This document shows positions 20,011-27,771 of a stretch of 64,000 bases of DNA, piece after piece. Origin of the DNA: Pseudoduganella dura (GTDB lineage Bacteria > Pseudomonadota > Gammaproteobacteria > Burkholderiales > Burkholderiaceae_D); NCBI RefSeq assembly GCF_009727155.1, contig NZ_WNWM01000002.1, forward strand, positions 6,076,001 through 6,140,000, given 5' to 3'. The notes under the pieces are model-generated. The model worked only from the letters and a program-made list of their open reading frames with translations. It had not been told where the DNA came from and searched no databases. Position numbers and translations under genes: made by a program. Each line of letters begins with the position of its first letter. Position 1 is the stretch's first letter.

Positions 20011-20799
20011 CTATTTGCAGGCCCGTTTGCCGTCTCCTGGAGCAGCACTGTCTTCATCGATGGGTAGCGTCAGTGGCATTTCATGTATCGGAAGACCGTC
20101 GTGCCCGATCCGTACCGGCTGCGGAGGCACTTCGCCGGGGCAGGCCGGCACCGAAGCCGGGAGCGACGCAGCCAGCGCGAACAATTGCGCTCGCGCCGGC
20201 GTGTTCGCCACGCTGGTATCGATCCACAGCTGGTAATCGCGCCGCCCCTCGACCCACGACAGCAGCGAAAGCGCCTTGCCGGCAGGCGTGTGGAAGACGT
20301 CGAGCCGCGCCGGCAAGCCGTTGATGCGCTCGGGCTCATCCTTCGGATCGCGCCACCTGCTGATGCCGTCGACCGACATGTCCTGTTCGAAGAGAGTCAC
20401 CTTGTGGCCATCGGTCGTCCGGAAGCCGCGGTACACGCCGGTATGACGACCATTGCTGCGCTCGGGCAGCGCCCCAAGGCTCCTGAACCGGGCGAAGGGC
20501 GTTCGCGACAGATCCACCGGCTGAAACGCCAGGTTTTCCAGGGTGGCGGCCAGTGGCTGGAACCGGATGCGGTAGCGCTCCAGGTTGGCATCGCACACCT
20601 GCTGGTAGCCTTTCTGTTTCGACTCGAGCGCAATTCTTGCCTCGGCTTCGGCGAATCCGGGAGCGTCCGGCGGCAGGCCGAGTCCACAGGATGGCGTGCC
20701 GCCTGGCGATTCACGAGCGTAATTGATACCTGCCAGCAGTGCGAGGGCGAATGCGGCAACGCCAAGGCGCAACGATAGCTTCAGGGCCATTTTATTCAT
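20011..20799 (-). CDS. Uncharacterised exported or membrane-anchored protein
   Basis: 262 aa with an N-terminal hydrophobic segment (LGVAAFALALLAGI, residues 12-25) that is a signal peptide or anchor. The remainder is soluble, with Cys at about 38, 69, 233 and 261. Segments such as HTGVYRGFRTTDGHKVTLFEQDM and WVEGRRDYQLWIDTSV look like beta-strands of an envelope protein. I do not recognise a family. It may be co-directional with the next two unknown genes, but spacing (215 nt) argues for separate transcription. Confidence 0.7.
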   Translation of the reverse strand: MNKMALKLSLRLGVAAFALALLAGINYARESPGGTPSCGLGLPPDAPGFAEAEARIALESKQKGYQQVCDANLERYRIRFQPLAATLENLAFQPVDLSRTPFARFRSLGALPERSNGRHTGVYRGFRTTDGHKVTLFEQDMSVDGISRWRDPKDEPERINGLPARLDVFHTPAGKALSLLSWVEGRRDYQLWIDTSVANTPARAQLFALAASLPASVPACPGEVPPQPVRIGHDGLPIHEMPLTLPIDEDSAAPGDGKRACK

Positions 20800-21014
20800 G
20801 ATGCAGCAGGCACTTTCCAGATCGCGGCAATACGTTGCCGCATCGGTTGATACTTGAACAATCCGGTTCGTCTATTTAACGGTACGGAAACGAAGTGCGG
20901 TGGGGTAGATCGAGCCCACAGCGCCCTGACACGCGTCATAAAGGGGAACAATTGTTGCGCCTCGTATCGGTGCCGCCAGAATGGCGAGAGATCGGGCACG
21001 TCGGGAATCGATGG

Positions 21015-21491
21015 TCATAATGGGAAAATGGAAGAAACGATATCCTTGCCGACCGGCGCGTGAAACAGGCCTGGCCACCCCTTGAGCGGCCGGTCGACCT
21101 GCTCGAACTTCGCGTCCGGCCGGGCGAAACACCGCCTGCTCAGGTTGGAGAAGTCGCCCATGCCCCGCGGGTAATTGGTGAAAAATGCCACCTTGTCGGC
21201 ATCGCCGGCGTTATCGACGAACGCCAGCAGCACGATGCCGTCGTTCGTTGCCACATCGGAGACCTTGTCACTGTCCCACTTGAACCCGAGCGTCGCATGG
21301 GTCGCCGCCTTGTCGGAATAGGGGCCGAGGATGCACACCCGGTTCCACGATTGTGGAACCGCGGTGTGCAGATCGACCGAGTGCCTGCCGGTCTGCTTGA
21401 ACTGGCGGGATATCGATTCGGTGATCGTGTCGTGTTCCGAACACGACACGGTGGTTGCTGCCAGCAGGGCAAGAAGAGAGAGTTTTGTCAC
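21015..21491 (-). CDS. Uncharacterised exported/lipoprotein-like protein
   Basis: 158 aa from a GTG at 21491, giving a typical signal sequence (VTKLSLLALLAATTVSC) with a Cys where a lipoprotein would be cut, though the lipobox is imperfect (TVSC). The mature part has NRVCILGPYSDKAATHATLGF, VLLAFVDNAGDADKVAFF and a C-terminal Cys. No ATG fits; upstream in-frame codons lack a signal, so the GTG is preferred but without a clear ribosome-binding site. Function unknown. A 25-bp perfect palindrome lies within its 5' coding region (21426-21450). Confidence 0.6.
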   Translation of the reverse strand: MTKLSLLALLAATTVSCSEHDTITESISRQFKQTGRHSVDLHTAVPQSWNRVCILGPYSDKAATHATLGFKWDSDKVSDVATNDGIVLLAFVDNAGDADKVAFFTNYPRGMGDFSNLSRRCFARPDAKFEQVDRPLKGWPGLFHAPVGKDIVSSIFPL

Positions 21492-21595
21492 TGGTCGTAA
21501 ATCAATGGTCGTAACACGGCGCGGTGCATGAGTCCGCCCATCCTGGCGGGAAGCGTCGTGCGTGGCGGGTGAACCCGCCCCCGCCATCGGCGTAT

Positions 21596-22204
21596 TCAGT
21601 TGTGGATGTACTTCGCGAACACATCGCTGAAATCGCGCTTGGTATGCGTATCGAACATGGCCGTGTTCAATGCGGTCAGCAACTGGCCATACTGGCTGAC
21701 GAGGCCGCCCGCATCTGGGGCGATATTGAGCTTGTGTACGGAAGCCGTGGCATCGAGTGCGCGCAGCGCATTGGCGCGGCACGCTTCGTCGCGCACCTGC
21801 TGCTTGCCGATGGTGATCAGCGCCTTGTAGATGTCCTTGAGCTGCTCGATGAACGTCTTCTTGACGTCGATCGAGAACTTCGTGGCGTCCACGTTGAACT
21901 TGAGTTCGATATCCATGTCCAGCGTGCCGGCGGTCTCGATGGTCACGTCGGTAATCTGGTGCGACGCGTAGTCATAGCGCTTGATGGACCGCTTCGACGA
22001 CACAGCCGAGTCGCCGTCCACGTGAATCAGCGCGAGGTTGGTGAAGCAATACTCGTCCTTCTTGCTCTTGATGAGAAAGAAGATCTGCTCGCCGTCTTCG
22101 CTGAACAGGTAATCGTCCGCATCGACCTTGCTGTAGTCGGCAGGCCCGACGATAACACCGATATCGCTGATGCCCAGCGCTTCCGCCGCGAATTTCTTGA
22201 ACAT
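21596..22204 (-). CDS. Bacterial PH-domain protein (YvbH-like)
   Basis: 202 aa, cytoplasmic. N-terminal MFKKFAAEALGISDIG followed by DYLFSEDGEQIFFLIKSKKDEYCFTN, read in two parts, matches the bacterial pleckstrin-homology family, with the usual signature KRYDYASHQI and ETAGTLDMDIELKF. The C-terminal helical part (FIEQLKDIYKALITIGKQ) resembles the YvbH oligomerisation region. Start ATG 22204 has a GCGAGGCAACC leader. Such proteins are common and poorly understood; some have been linked to phage or stress functions. Confidence 0.85.
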   Translation of the reverse strand: MFKKFAAEALGISDIGVIVGPADYSKVDADDYLFSEDGEQIFFLIKSKKDEYCFTNLALIHVDGDSAVSSKRSIKRYDYASHQITDVTIETAGTLDMDIELKFNVDATKFSIDVKKTFIEQLKDIYKALITIGKQQVRDEACRANALRALDATASVHKLNIAPDAGGLVSQYGQLLTALNTAMFDTHTKRDFSDVFAKYIHN

Positions 22205-22285
22205 GGTTGCCTCGCAATAAAAAGGCGACATTAGCATTTTTTGATTGCGATAAATATCTCGAATAGTCACATTCCGGCTTTGCAA

Positions 22286-22320
22286 TGAAAAAAGCCTGCC
22301 CTCGGGAGAGGGCAGGCTTT
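22286..22320 (-). terminator. Intrinsic terminator of the purine-catabolic minus operon
   Basis: A 13-bp perfect stem (AAAGCCTGCCCTC at 22291-22303 with its complement at 22308-22320) and loop GGGA. On the minus strand the stem is followed by T residues (22288-22293 read in reverse). It lies 19 nt after the M20 gene stop. Confidence 0.92.
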
Positions 22321-22339
22321 GCGGTGAGCTCGAAGTAAA

Positions 22340-23572
22340 TCAGTCCAGCAGATCGAACAGCGAGCGTGCCACCACTTTCGTGGCACGGCGCAGGTCTTCC
22401 AGCGAGATGTGCTCGTCGCCGCGCTTGGCGTTGCTTTCCGAGACCGTGCGCGGGCCGGTGCCGTACAGCACGGCCGGAATGCCGGCTTCGCCGAACAGGC
22501 GGGCATCGGTGTACAGCGGCGTGCCGGCGGCGCCGATCGGTTCGTCGAACACGGCCGTGGCGTGGCGCGACAGCGCGTCCACCAGCGGCTTGTTGCCCGG
22601 CAGCGGCTGCAGTGCCTTGGACAGCAGCATCTGGCGGATCTCGACCGTCACGCCCTGCAGGTCGGCCACGGCGTCCTTGATCACGCGGTGCAGCGCGGCT
22701 TCCACTTCGGCCGGATTCTCTTCCGGGATCATGCGGCGGTCGACCTTCATGACGACCTTGCCCGGCACCACGTTGGTGTTGGTGCCGCCTTCGATCAGGC
22801 CGATGTTCACGTACGGGTGGTTAATGCCCGGCACCTTGCTGCGCACTTCCTTGTACTGGCGGTTCTGGTCGTACAGCGCCGTGAGGATCTTCGTGGCGGC
22901 CTGCAGCGCGTCGACGCCGGTTTCCGGCACGGCCGCGTGGCCCGACTTGCCGTGCACCGTCACTTCCATCTGCAGGCAGCCGTTGTGCGCGGTCACGACC
23001 TGGTAGCTGAAGCCGGCGGCGATCAGCAGGTCCGGTTTCACCAGATTGTTTTCCAGCAGGAAGCCGGGGCCCAGTTCGCCGCCGAATTCCTCGTCGTACG
23101 TGAAGTACAGTTCCACGCCCCCTTTCAGCGGCTGGCCCAGCGCTTCCAGCGCACGGGTGGCGAACGTGAACGTCGCGAAGTCGCACTTCGACACGGCCGC
23201 GGCGCGGCCATACAGCTTGCCGTCGACCACGTTGCCGCCGTACGGTTCCTGCGTCCAGCCTTCGCCCGGCGGCACCACGTCGCCGTGCGCGTTCAGGCCG
23301 ACGGTGCGGCCTTCGCCATACTTGCGGCGCACGACCAGGTTGGTGATCGTCTCCAGGCCGGCCGCGCGGGTGCGCTCAGCGGGCACGGCGTGCTGCTCGG
23401 CTTCGAAGCCGAATTCCTTCAGCAGTTCGGCGGTGCGCTCGGCGTGCGGCGCGTTGTTGCCCGGCGGCGTGTCGGTCGGCACGCGCACCAGTTCCTGCAG
23501 GAAGCGTACTTCCTCGTCGAAATGCGCGTCGATCCAGGCGTCGAGGGAAGCGTAAGGGGAAGAAGTCGTCAT
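22340..23572 (-). CDS. M20-family metallo-amidohydrolase in the purine catabolic operon
   Basis: 410 aa, ArgE/DapE-type zinc amidohydrolase. GLNAHGDVVPPGEGW carries the first ligand His and Asp. LYFTYDEEFGGELGPG carries the Glu pair. HGKSGHAAVPETGVDAL is the dimerisation/substrate His segment, and GTPLYTDARLFGEAGIPAVLYG lies near the C-terminus. Its ATG overlaps the stop of the UraD-AllC gene (ATGA), so it is translationally coupled to it. Context suggests hydrolysis of a late ureide intermediate (ureidoglycine/ureidoglycolate) or another N-acyl compound; the sequence itself does not decide. Cytoplasmic. Confidence 0.87.
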   Translation of the reverse strand: MTTSSPYASLDAWIDAHFDEEVRFLQELVRVPTDTPPGNNAPHAERTAELLKEFGFEAEQHAVPAERTRAAGLETITNLVVRRKYGEGRTVGLNAHGDVVPPGEGWTQEPYGGNVVDGKLYGRAAAVSKCDFATFTFATRALEALGQPLKGGVELYFTYDEEFGGELGPGFLLENNLVKPDLLIAAGFSYQVVTAHNGCLQMEVTVHGKSGHAAVPETGVDALQAATKILTALYDQNRQYKEVRSKVPGINHPYVNIGLIEGGTNTNVVPGKVVMKVDRRMIPEENPAEVEAALHRVIKDAVADLQGVTVEIRQMLLSKALQPLPGNKPLVDALSRHATAVFDEPIGAAGTPLYTDARLFGEAGIPAVLYGTGPRTVSESNAKRGDEHISLEDLRRATKVVARSLFDLLD

Positions 23573-25359
23573 GTCAGGTCCGTGGCAAGTTGGTTGAGAA
23601 GGTTCTGGAATGCGCGCACGCACAGTTCCGTATCGTCGTTGGTAATGGATTCCAGCGGGTTGTGGCTGATGCCGGCGTTCAGGCCGCGCAGGAACAGCAT
23701 CGCCTGCGGCATCACGCGGTGCAGCATCATCGCGTCGTGCCCGGCGCCGCTCGGCAGCCGGAACACCGGCAGGCCCAGCGAGTCGACCGCGCGTTCCCAG
23801 CGCATGCGCCATTCCGGCGCGCACGGCGCGGCATCGGCCTGCATCGTTTCTTCCAGCGTGAACTGCAGACCGCGGCGTTCGCAGATCGCCTGCAGTTCGT
23901 TGCGGATGTCCTCGGCGGCGGCGTCGCGCACTTCGTTCGTCGTGGCGCGCACGTCGAGGCTGAAGCGGCAGCGGCCGGGCACCACGTTGATCGAGCCGTT
24001 CGGCACTTCCAGCATGCCGACGGTGGCCACCAGGTCTTCCACGGCGCCGCCGCGTTTTTCGGCATACAGCACCAGTTCGGCCGCGGCGGCCGCGGCATCG
24101 CGGCGCATCGTCATCGGCGTGGTGCCGGCGTGGCTGGCCATGCCGGTGATCTGGCCCACGTAGCGCACGCTGCCGTTGATCGACGTGACGATGCCCAGCG
24201 GCAGATCGAGGTCGTTCAGCACCGGGCCCTGCTCGATGTGGGTCTCGACGAAGCCGAGGTAGCGCGACGGGTCGCGTTTCAGGTCGGGGATCGTGGCGAT
24301 GTGCAGGTCGGCATTGGCCATCGCATCGCGCATCGCCACGCCGTTGGCATCGAGCTGGTCGAGCCAGGTGTTGTCGAACTGGCCGGTCAGCGCGCCGGAG
24401 CCGAGGAAGGTGGCCTTGTAGCGCTGGCCTTCCTCCTCGGCGAAACCGACCACCTCGAAGCCGTACGGCAGGCGGCGGCCCTGGCGGTGCAGTTCGCGCA
24501 CGCACGCCATCGGCACCAGGATGCCCAGGCGGCCGTCGTACTTGCCGCCGTTGCGCACGGTATCGTAATGGGAGCCGGTCAGCAGGCGCTTCGCCTGCGG
24601 ATCGGTGCCATGCTCGTTGCCGCCGTAATAGACACCGACCACGTTGCCGACGGCGTCGATACCCACTTCATCGAAGCCGCATTCGTTGCGCATGCGATCG
24701 GCCAGTTCGCGGGCCGCGGCGCGGTGCGCATCGGTGAGATACGTCACGCACAGTTCGCCCCGCTCCGCGTAGCCGGGTTCCGTGTGCTTCGCCAGTTCCT
24801 CGTGCCAGTCCCATACCAGGTTGCCCAGCGTGGGCTCGACGGCGAACTTGTCGTTCAGGCGGATCTCGGCGATGCGGTGGATGTTGCGCAGCGCTTCGCC
24901 GAACTCGAAGTCCGGCGAGTTGTTCAGGCGGCGGGCGAACGTGGCGATGATCTCGTGCCGGTCCAGGCCCAGGCCGCGCGGGCCGCGCACGGCCAGGATG
25001 AACGGGAAGCCGAAGCGGGCGTTGTAATCCGCGTTCAGTTTCTGGATGCGCGCGAATTCCTCCGGCGTGCAATCGGTCAGCCCGGCCTTGCTTTGCTCGT
25101 TGGTGGATTCGGCGGTCAGCGATTTCGTGACCATCGCCTTGCCGGCCAGCTCCGGGTGGACACGGATCAGGCCCAGCTGGGCTTCGCGCGGCGCGTTGCG
25201 CAGCGTTTCGATCAGCGCGCGCTTCAGGTGCGCCAGGCTGGCGAACGGGCGGGCGAGCCACGCCTGTTCCGCGATCCACGGCGAATGTTCGTAGACGCCA
25301 TCGAGCAGGGCGGTGAATTCGGCCTGCGTGGCGGCGTTCAGTTGTTCCAAAGTGAGCAT
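23569..25359 (-). CDS. uraD: Bifunctional OHCU decarboxylase / allantoate amidohydrolase (UraD-AllC fusion)
   Basis: 596 aa made of two enzymes. Residues 1 to about 170 are UraD (2-oxo-4-hydroxy-4-carboxy-5-ureidoimidazoline decarboxylase), with LIRVHPELAGK (catalytic His68), STNEQSKAGL and FPFILAVRG. Residues about 185-596 are an AllC-type M20 carbamoylase with GSHYDTVRNGGKYDG, GFAEEEGQRY, HIEQGPVL, ASHAGTTPM, PSGAGHDAM and GISHNPLE. Together they make (S)-allantoin from OHCU and, after PuuE opens the ring, hydrolyse allantoate. It starts 1 nt after the puuE stop. Such fusions occur in Burkholderiales. Confidence 0.95.
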   Translation of the reverse strand: MLTLEQLNAATQAEFTALLDGVYEHSPWIAEQAWLARPFASLAHLKRALIETLRNAPREAQLGLIRVHPELAGKAMVTKSLTAESTNEQSKAGLTDCTPEEFARIQKLNADYNARFGFPFILAVRGPRGLGLDRHEIIATFARRLNNSPDFEFGEALRNIHRIAEIRLNDKFAVEPTLGNLVWDWHEELAKHTEPGYAERGELCVTYLTDAHRAAARELADRMRNECGFDEVGIDAVGNVVGVYYGGNEHGTDPQAKRLLTGSHYDTVRNGGKYDGRLGILVPMACVRELHRQGRRLPYGFEVVGFAEEEGQRYKATFLGSGALTGQFDNTWLDQLDANGVAMRDAMANADLHIATIPDLKRDPSRYLGFVETHIEQGPVLNDLDLPLGIVTSINGSVRYVGQITGMASHAGTTPMTMRRDAAAAAAELVLYAEKRGGAVEDLVATVGMLEVPNGSINVVPGRCRFSLDVRATTNEVRDAAAEDIRNELQAICERRGLQFTLEETMQADAAPCAPEWRMRWERAVDSLGLPVFRLPSGAGHDAMMLHRVMPQAMLFLRGLNAGISHNPLESITNDDTELCVRAFQNLLNQLATDLT

Positions 25360-25360
25360 G

Positions 25361-26308
25361 TTACTCCCAGGCGAAAGCGGTGTCGGGGTTGAACGGATGC
25401 GCCTCTTTCCAGTGGCGCGCGATATCGATGCGGCGGGCGACCCATACGCGGTCGTGCTGGCCGATGTAGTCGAGGAAGCGCTGCAGCGCCTTCAGGCGGC
25501 CGGGGCGGCCCAGCAGGCGGCAGTGCAGGCCGATGCTCATCATCGTCGGCTGGTCCGCACCTTCCTCGTAGTGCACGTCGAACGCATCCTTCAGGTACTG
25601 GAAGAACGGGTCGCCGTGCGAAAAGCCTTGCGGCAGGGCGAAGCGCATGTCGTTGCAGTCCAGCGTGTACGGCACCACCAGGTGCGGCGCCTGCGTGCCG
25701 TCGGTCTTGCGCACCTTCAGCCAGAACGGCAGGTCGTCGCCGTAATAGTCGCTGTCGTATTCGAAGCCGCCGTAGTCGGCCACCAGGCGGCGCGTGTTCG
25801 GGCTGTCGCGGCCCGTGTACCAGCCCAGCGGCAGGCTGCCCGTCAGGCGCGCGATCGCTTCCATGCCGCGCGCCATGTGTTCGCGCTCGACCGCTTCATC
25901 CACGTTCTGGTAGTTGATCCAGCGCCAGCCGTGGCAGGCGATCTCGTGGCCCAGTTCCACGAAGGCGGCCGTCACGTCGGGGCAGCGCTCGAGCGCCATG
26001 CCCACGCCGAACACCGTCAGCGGCAGGCCGCGCTTCTCGAACTCCTTCAGGATGCGCCATACGCCGACCCGCGAGCCGTATTCGTAGATACCGTCCATCG
26101 TCAGGTGGCGGGCCGGGAACGAGGCGGGATTGAACATCTCGGACAGGAACTGTTCGCTGCCCGGATCGCCGTGCAGCACGTTGTTCTCGCCGCCTTCTTC
26201 GAAATTGAGGACGAACTGCACGGCGACGCGCGCGCCGCCCGGCCAGTGCGGGTGCGGCCGGTCGCGGCCGTATCCGCGCAGGTCGCGTGGGTAAGCTGGT
26301 GTATTCAT
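25361..26308 (-). CDS. puuE: Allantoinase PuuE (polysaccharide-deacetylase fold)
   Basis: 315 aa, close to the family length. It opens the allantoin ring to allantoate using a NodB/polysaccharide-deacetylase-like fold rather than the classical amidohydrolase fold. PRDLRGYGRDRPHPHWPGGA, VQFVLNFEEGGENNVLHGD, EYGSRVGVWRIL, GHEIACHGWRWI and GWYTGRDSPNTRRL are characteristic. First gene of puuE-uraD/allC-M20, with 7 nt to the upstream GntR regulator gene, so the regulator may be part of the operon. Confidence 0.95.
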   Translation of the reverse strand: MNTPAYPRDLRGYGRDRPHPHWPGGARVAVQFVLNFEEGGENNVLHGDPGSEQFLSEMFNPASFPARHLTMDGIYEYGSRVGVWRILKEFEKRGLPLTVFGVGMALERCPDVTAAFVELGHEIACHGWRWINYQNVDEAVEREHMARGMEAIARLTGSLPLGWYTGRDSPNTRRLVADYGGFEYDSDYYGDDLPFWLKVRKTDGTQAPHLVVPYTLDCNDMRFALPQGFSHGDPFFQYLKDAFDVHYEEGADQPTMMSIGLHCRLLGRPGRLKALQRFLDYIGQHDRVWVARRIDIARHWKEAHPFNPDTAFAWE

Positions 26309-26315
26309 TCTTCTT

Positions 26316-27041
26316 CTACCGGTTGAGGATTTCAGCCAGGTCCACCTGCTGTGGATCCAGGTTCAGGTTGTGCTGCACGTTGACCAGATGCTTGCCGACC
26401 AGCCGCACCGCCGCCTTCACGTCGCGCCGCTCGAACGCATCCACGATCGCCACGTGCTCGCTGTGCGATTCGCCGGCCGAGTGGGACGACTGGTGCATCA
26501 GCGCGATCAGCGACGAGCGCGTGAGCAGTTCGCTCAGCATCTGCGTCAGCACCTCGTTGCCCAGCATGCGCGCCAGCACGAGGTGGAAGTCCGCCAGGAG
26601 GCGCGTGCGCCCCGGCACCACGGCATCGTTGACCGCCGCGCCTTCGAGCGCCAGGTGCGCGCGCAGCTGGCGGATCTGCTCGTCCGTGATCGTGGCGCAC
26701 AGCCGCTTGGTGACGGCGGTCTCCAGGATGCTGCGCATCTCGAACACGTCGCGCGCCTCCTCGGCGGTGGGGGTGGCGACGAACGCGCCGCGCGCCGGCT
26801 CCAGCAGCACGAGCCGGTCACGGCTCAGCTGGTTGAAGGCTTGCCGCACGACGGTGCGCGACACTTCGAAGATGTCGCCGATCTTTTGCTCGGACAGTTT
26901 CGTGCCCGGCATCAGCCGGCGTTCGGCGATCGCGGCGGTGATCGAATCGACGATGCGCTGCGTGGCACCGGCCGCCGGCGCATGGGCATCCGGCATCAGC
27001 GTGGCGGGAACGATCTTCAGTTGGGTAAGCGTTTTCGACAT
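26316..27041 (-). CDS. GntR-family regulator (FCD domain) of purine catabolism
   Basis: 241 aa. A winged helix (about residues 25-90: IAERRLMPGTKLSEQKIGDIF, VSRTVVRQAFNQLSRDRL) is followed by an FCD effector domain (ARDVFEMRSILETAVTKRL, LADFHLVLARMLGNEVL, SEHVAIVDAFERRDVKAAV) that usually binds a carboxylate via a metal. Start ATG 27041 gives MSKTLTQ; an upstream in-frame start near 27098 is less likely. It lies between puuE and the divergent uraH-puuD genes and near a perfect GTATAC-centred palindrome, so it probably controls both directions, with an allantoin- or urate-derived effector. Confidence 0.88.
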   Translation of the reverse strand: MSKTLTQLKIVPATLMPDAHAPAAGATQRIVDSITAAIAERRLMPGTKLSEQKIGDIFEVSRTVVRQAFNQLSRDRLVLLEPARGAFVATPTAEEARDVFEMRSILETAVTKRLCATITDEQIRQLRAHLALEGAAVNDAVVPGRTRLLADFHLVLARMLGNEVLTQMLSELLTRSSLIALMHQSSHSAGESHSEHVAIVDAFERRDVKAAVRLVGKHLVNVQHNLNLDPQQVDLAEILNR

Positions 27042-27087
27042 GACTTTGCTTTGGTTCGGCAATAAAACAAGTTGACATCGGAACCAG

Positions 27088-27132
27088 AGTGTATACACTT
27101 TTCAAAAAAAGAAAAGCAGAAAGTGTATGCAA
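27088..27132. promoter_or_regulatory. Candidate GntR operator(s) in the puuE/uraH divergent region
   Basis: AGTGTATACACT (27088-27099) is a perfect 12-bp palindrome, and AGTGTATGCAAT (27122-27132 region) is an imperfect second copy 22 nt further on. A related core, CGTATACAG, occurs at 27622-27630 upstream of puuD. FCD-type GntR regulators commonly bind such short palindromes. Confidence 0.6.
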
Positions 27133-27215
27133 TCCAGTTGGTTCATGCCTGCACCGGCTTGTACAATAATCATCGCCGGCAATCCTGCCGGCCAATTCTG
27201 TAGAAAAGGAGCCCC

Positions 27216-27572
27216 ATGGGACATTTGAGCACCCACGTACTGGACACGATGCACGGCAGCCCCGCCGCCGGCATGCGCGTGCAGCTGCAACGCATCGACG
27301 GCGACACCGTCACCACCATCAAGAGCCTGACGCTGAACGCCGACGGCCGCAACGACGGCGGCCCGCTGCTGGACGCGACCACGATGGCGGTCGGCCGCTA
27401 CCGCCTGGTATTCTCGGTGGCCGAATACTTCCGCAGTCGCGACGTGCGCCTGCCGGAACCGGCCTTCCTCGACGAGGTGCCGCTCGACTTCGGCATCGCC
27501 GACGCGGCCGGCCACTACCACGTGCCGCTGCTGGTCAGCCCGTGGTCGTATTCGACTTACCGTGGTTCCTGA
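27216..27572 (+). CDS. uraH: 5-hydroxyisourate hydrolase (transthyretin-like)
   Basis: 118-aa cytoplasmic enzyme converting 5-hydroxyisourate to OHCU, the substrate of UraD. The N-terminal [17 protein letters not shown] contains His7. The C-terminal tetrapeptide YRGS (115-118) is the family signature, and [19 protein letters not shown] completes it. Start ATG 27216 has an AAAAGGAGCCCC leader. A possible promoter (TTGGTT, 18 nt, TACAAT at 27162-27167) precedes it, downstream of the operator-like palindromes. No signal peptide. Confidence 0.96.
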   Translation: MGHLSTHVLDTMHGSPAAGMRVQLQRIDGDTVTTIKSLTLNADGRNDGGPLLDATTMAVGRYRLVFSVAEYFRSRDVRLPEPAFLDEVPLDFGIADAAGHYHVPLLVSPWSYSTYRGS

Positions 27573-27771
27573 ACCACAAGCATCAATGCGTTAAACGACG
27601 TATATCCAGATTCAACTGGATCGTATACAGTTACAAGTGTCGCCGCGGAGCACACCGGTATCTCCACCTTGGGGTTGCCGATGGTTGCGATGATTTGCCC
27701 CACACAGAGCCCGCTGTGGTGAGGGGACAGTACGGTTTCGATACCGTGCTTCTCTGATTGTTTGAGGCTCT
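27573..27771 (+). promoter_or_regulatory. Structured leader between uraH and puuD
   Basis: 199 nt without a gene. GTGGTTC-CT-GAACCAC (27562-27577) spans the uraH stop. TCCAG/CTGGA forms a small hairpin near 27606-27620, next to a GTATAC motif. CACAG/CTGTG (27703-27718), flanked by CCCC/GGGG, makes a longer arm, and ACGGT/ACCGT (27732-27747) lies 24 nt before the puuD start codon. This looks like a folded 5' region that could attenuate or sense a ligand; no known riboswitch consensus was recognised. Confidence 0.4.

Noticed and set aside
20854..21063. Short open frame in the gap 20800-21014
   Set aside because: No ribosome-binding site, no signal or domain, and overlapping frames on the other strand look equally random. 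The gap shows no supportable gene.
27573..27771. Named riboswitch (xanthine/NMT1 type) before puuD
   Set aside because: Context is suggestive but I could not match the consensus core; reported only as a structured leader.
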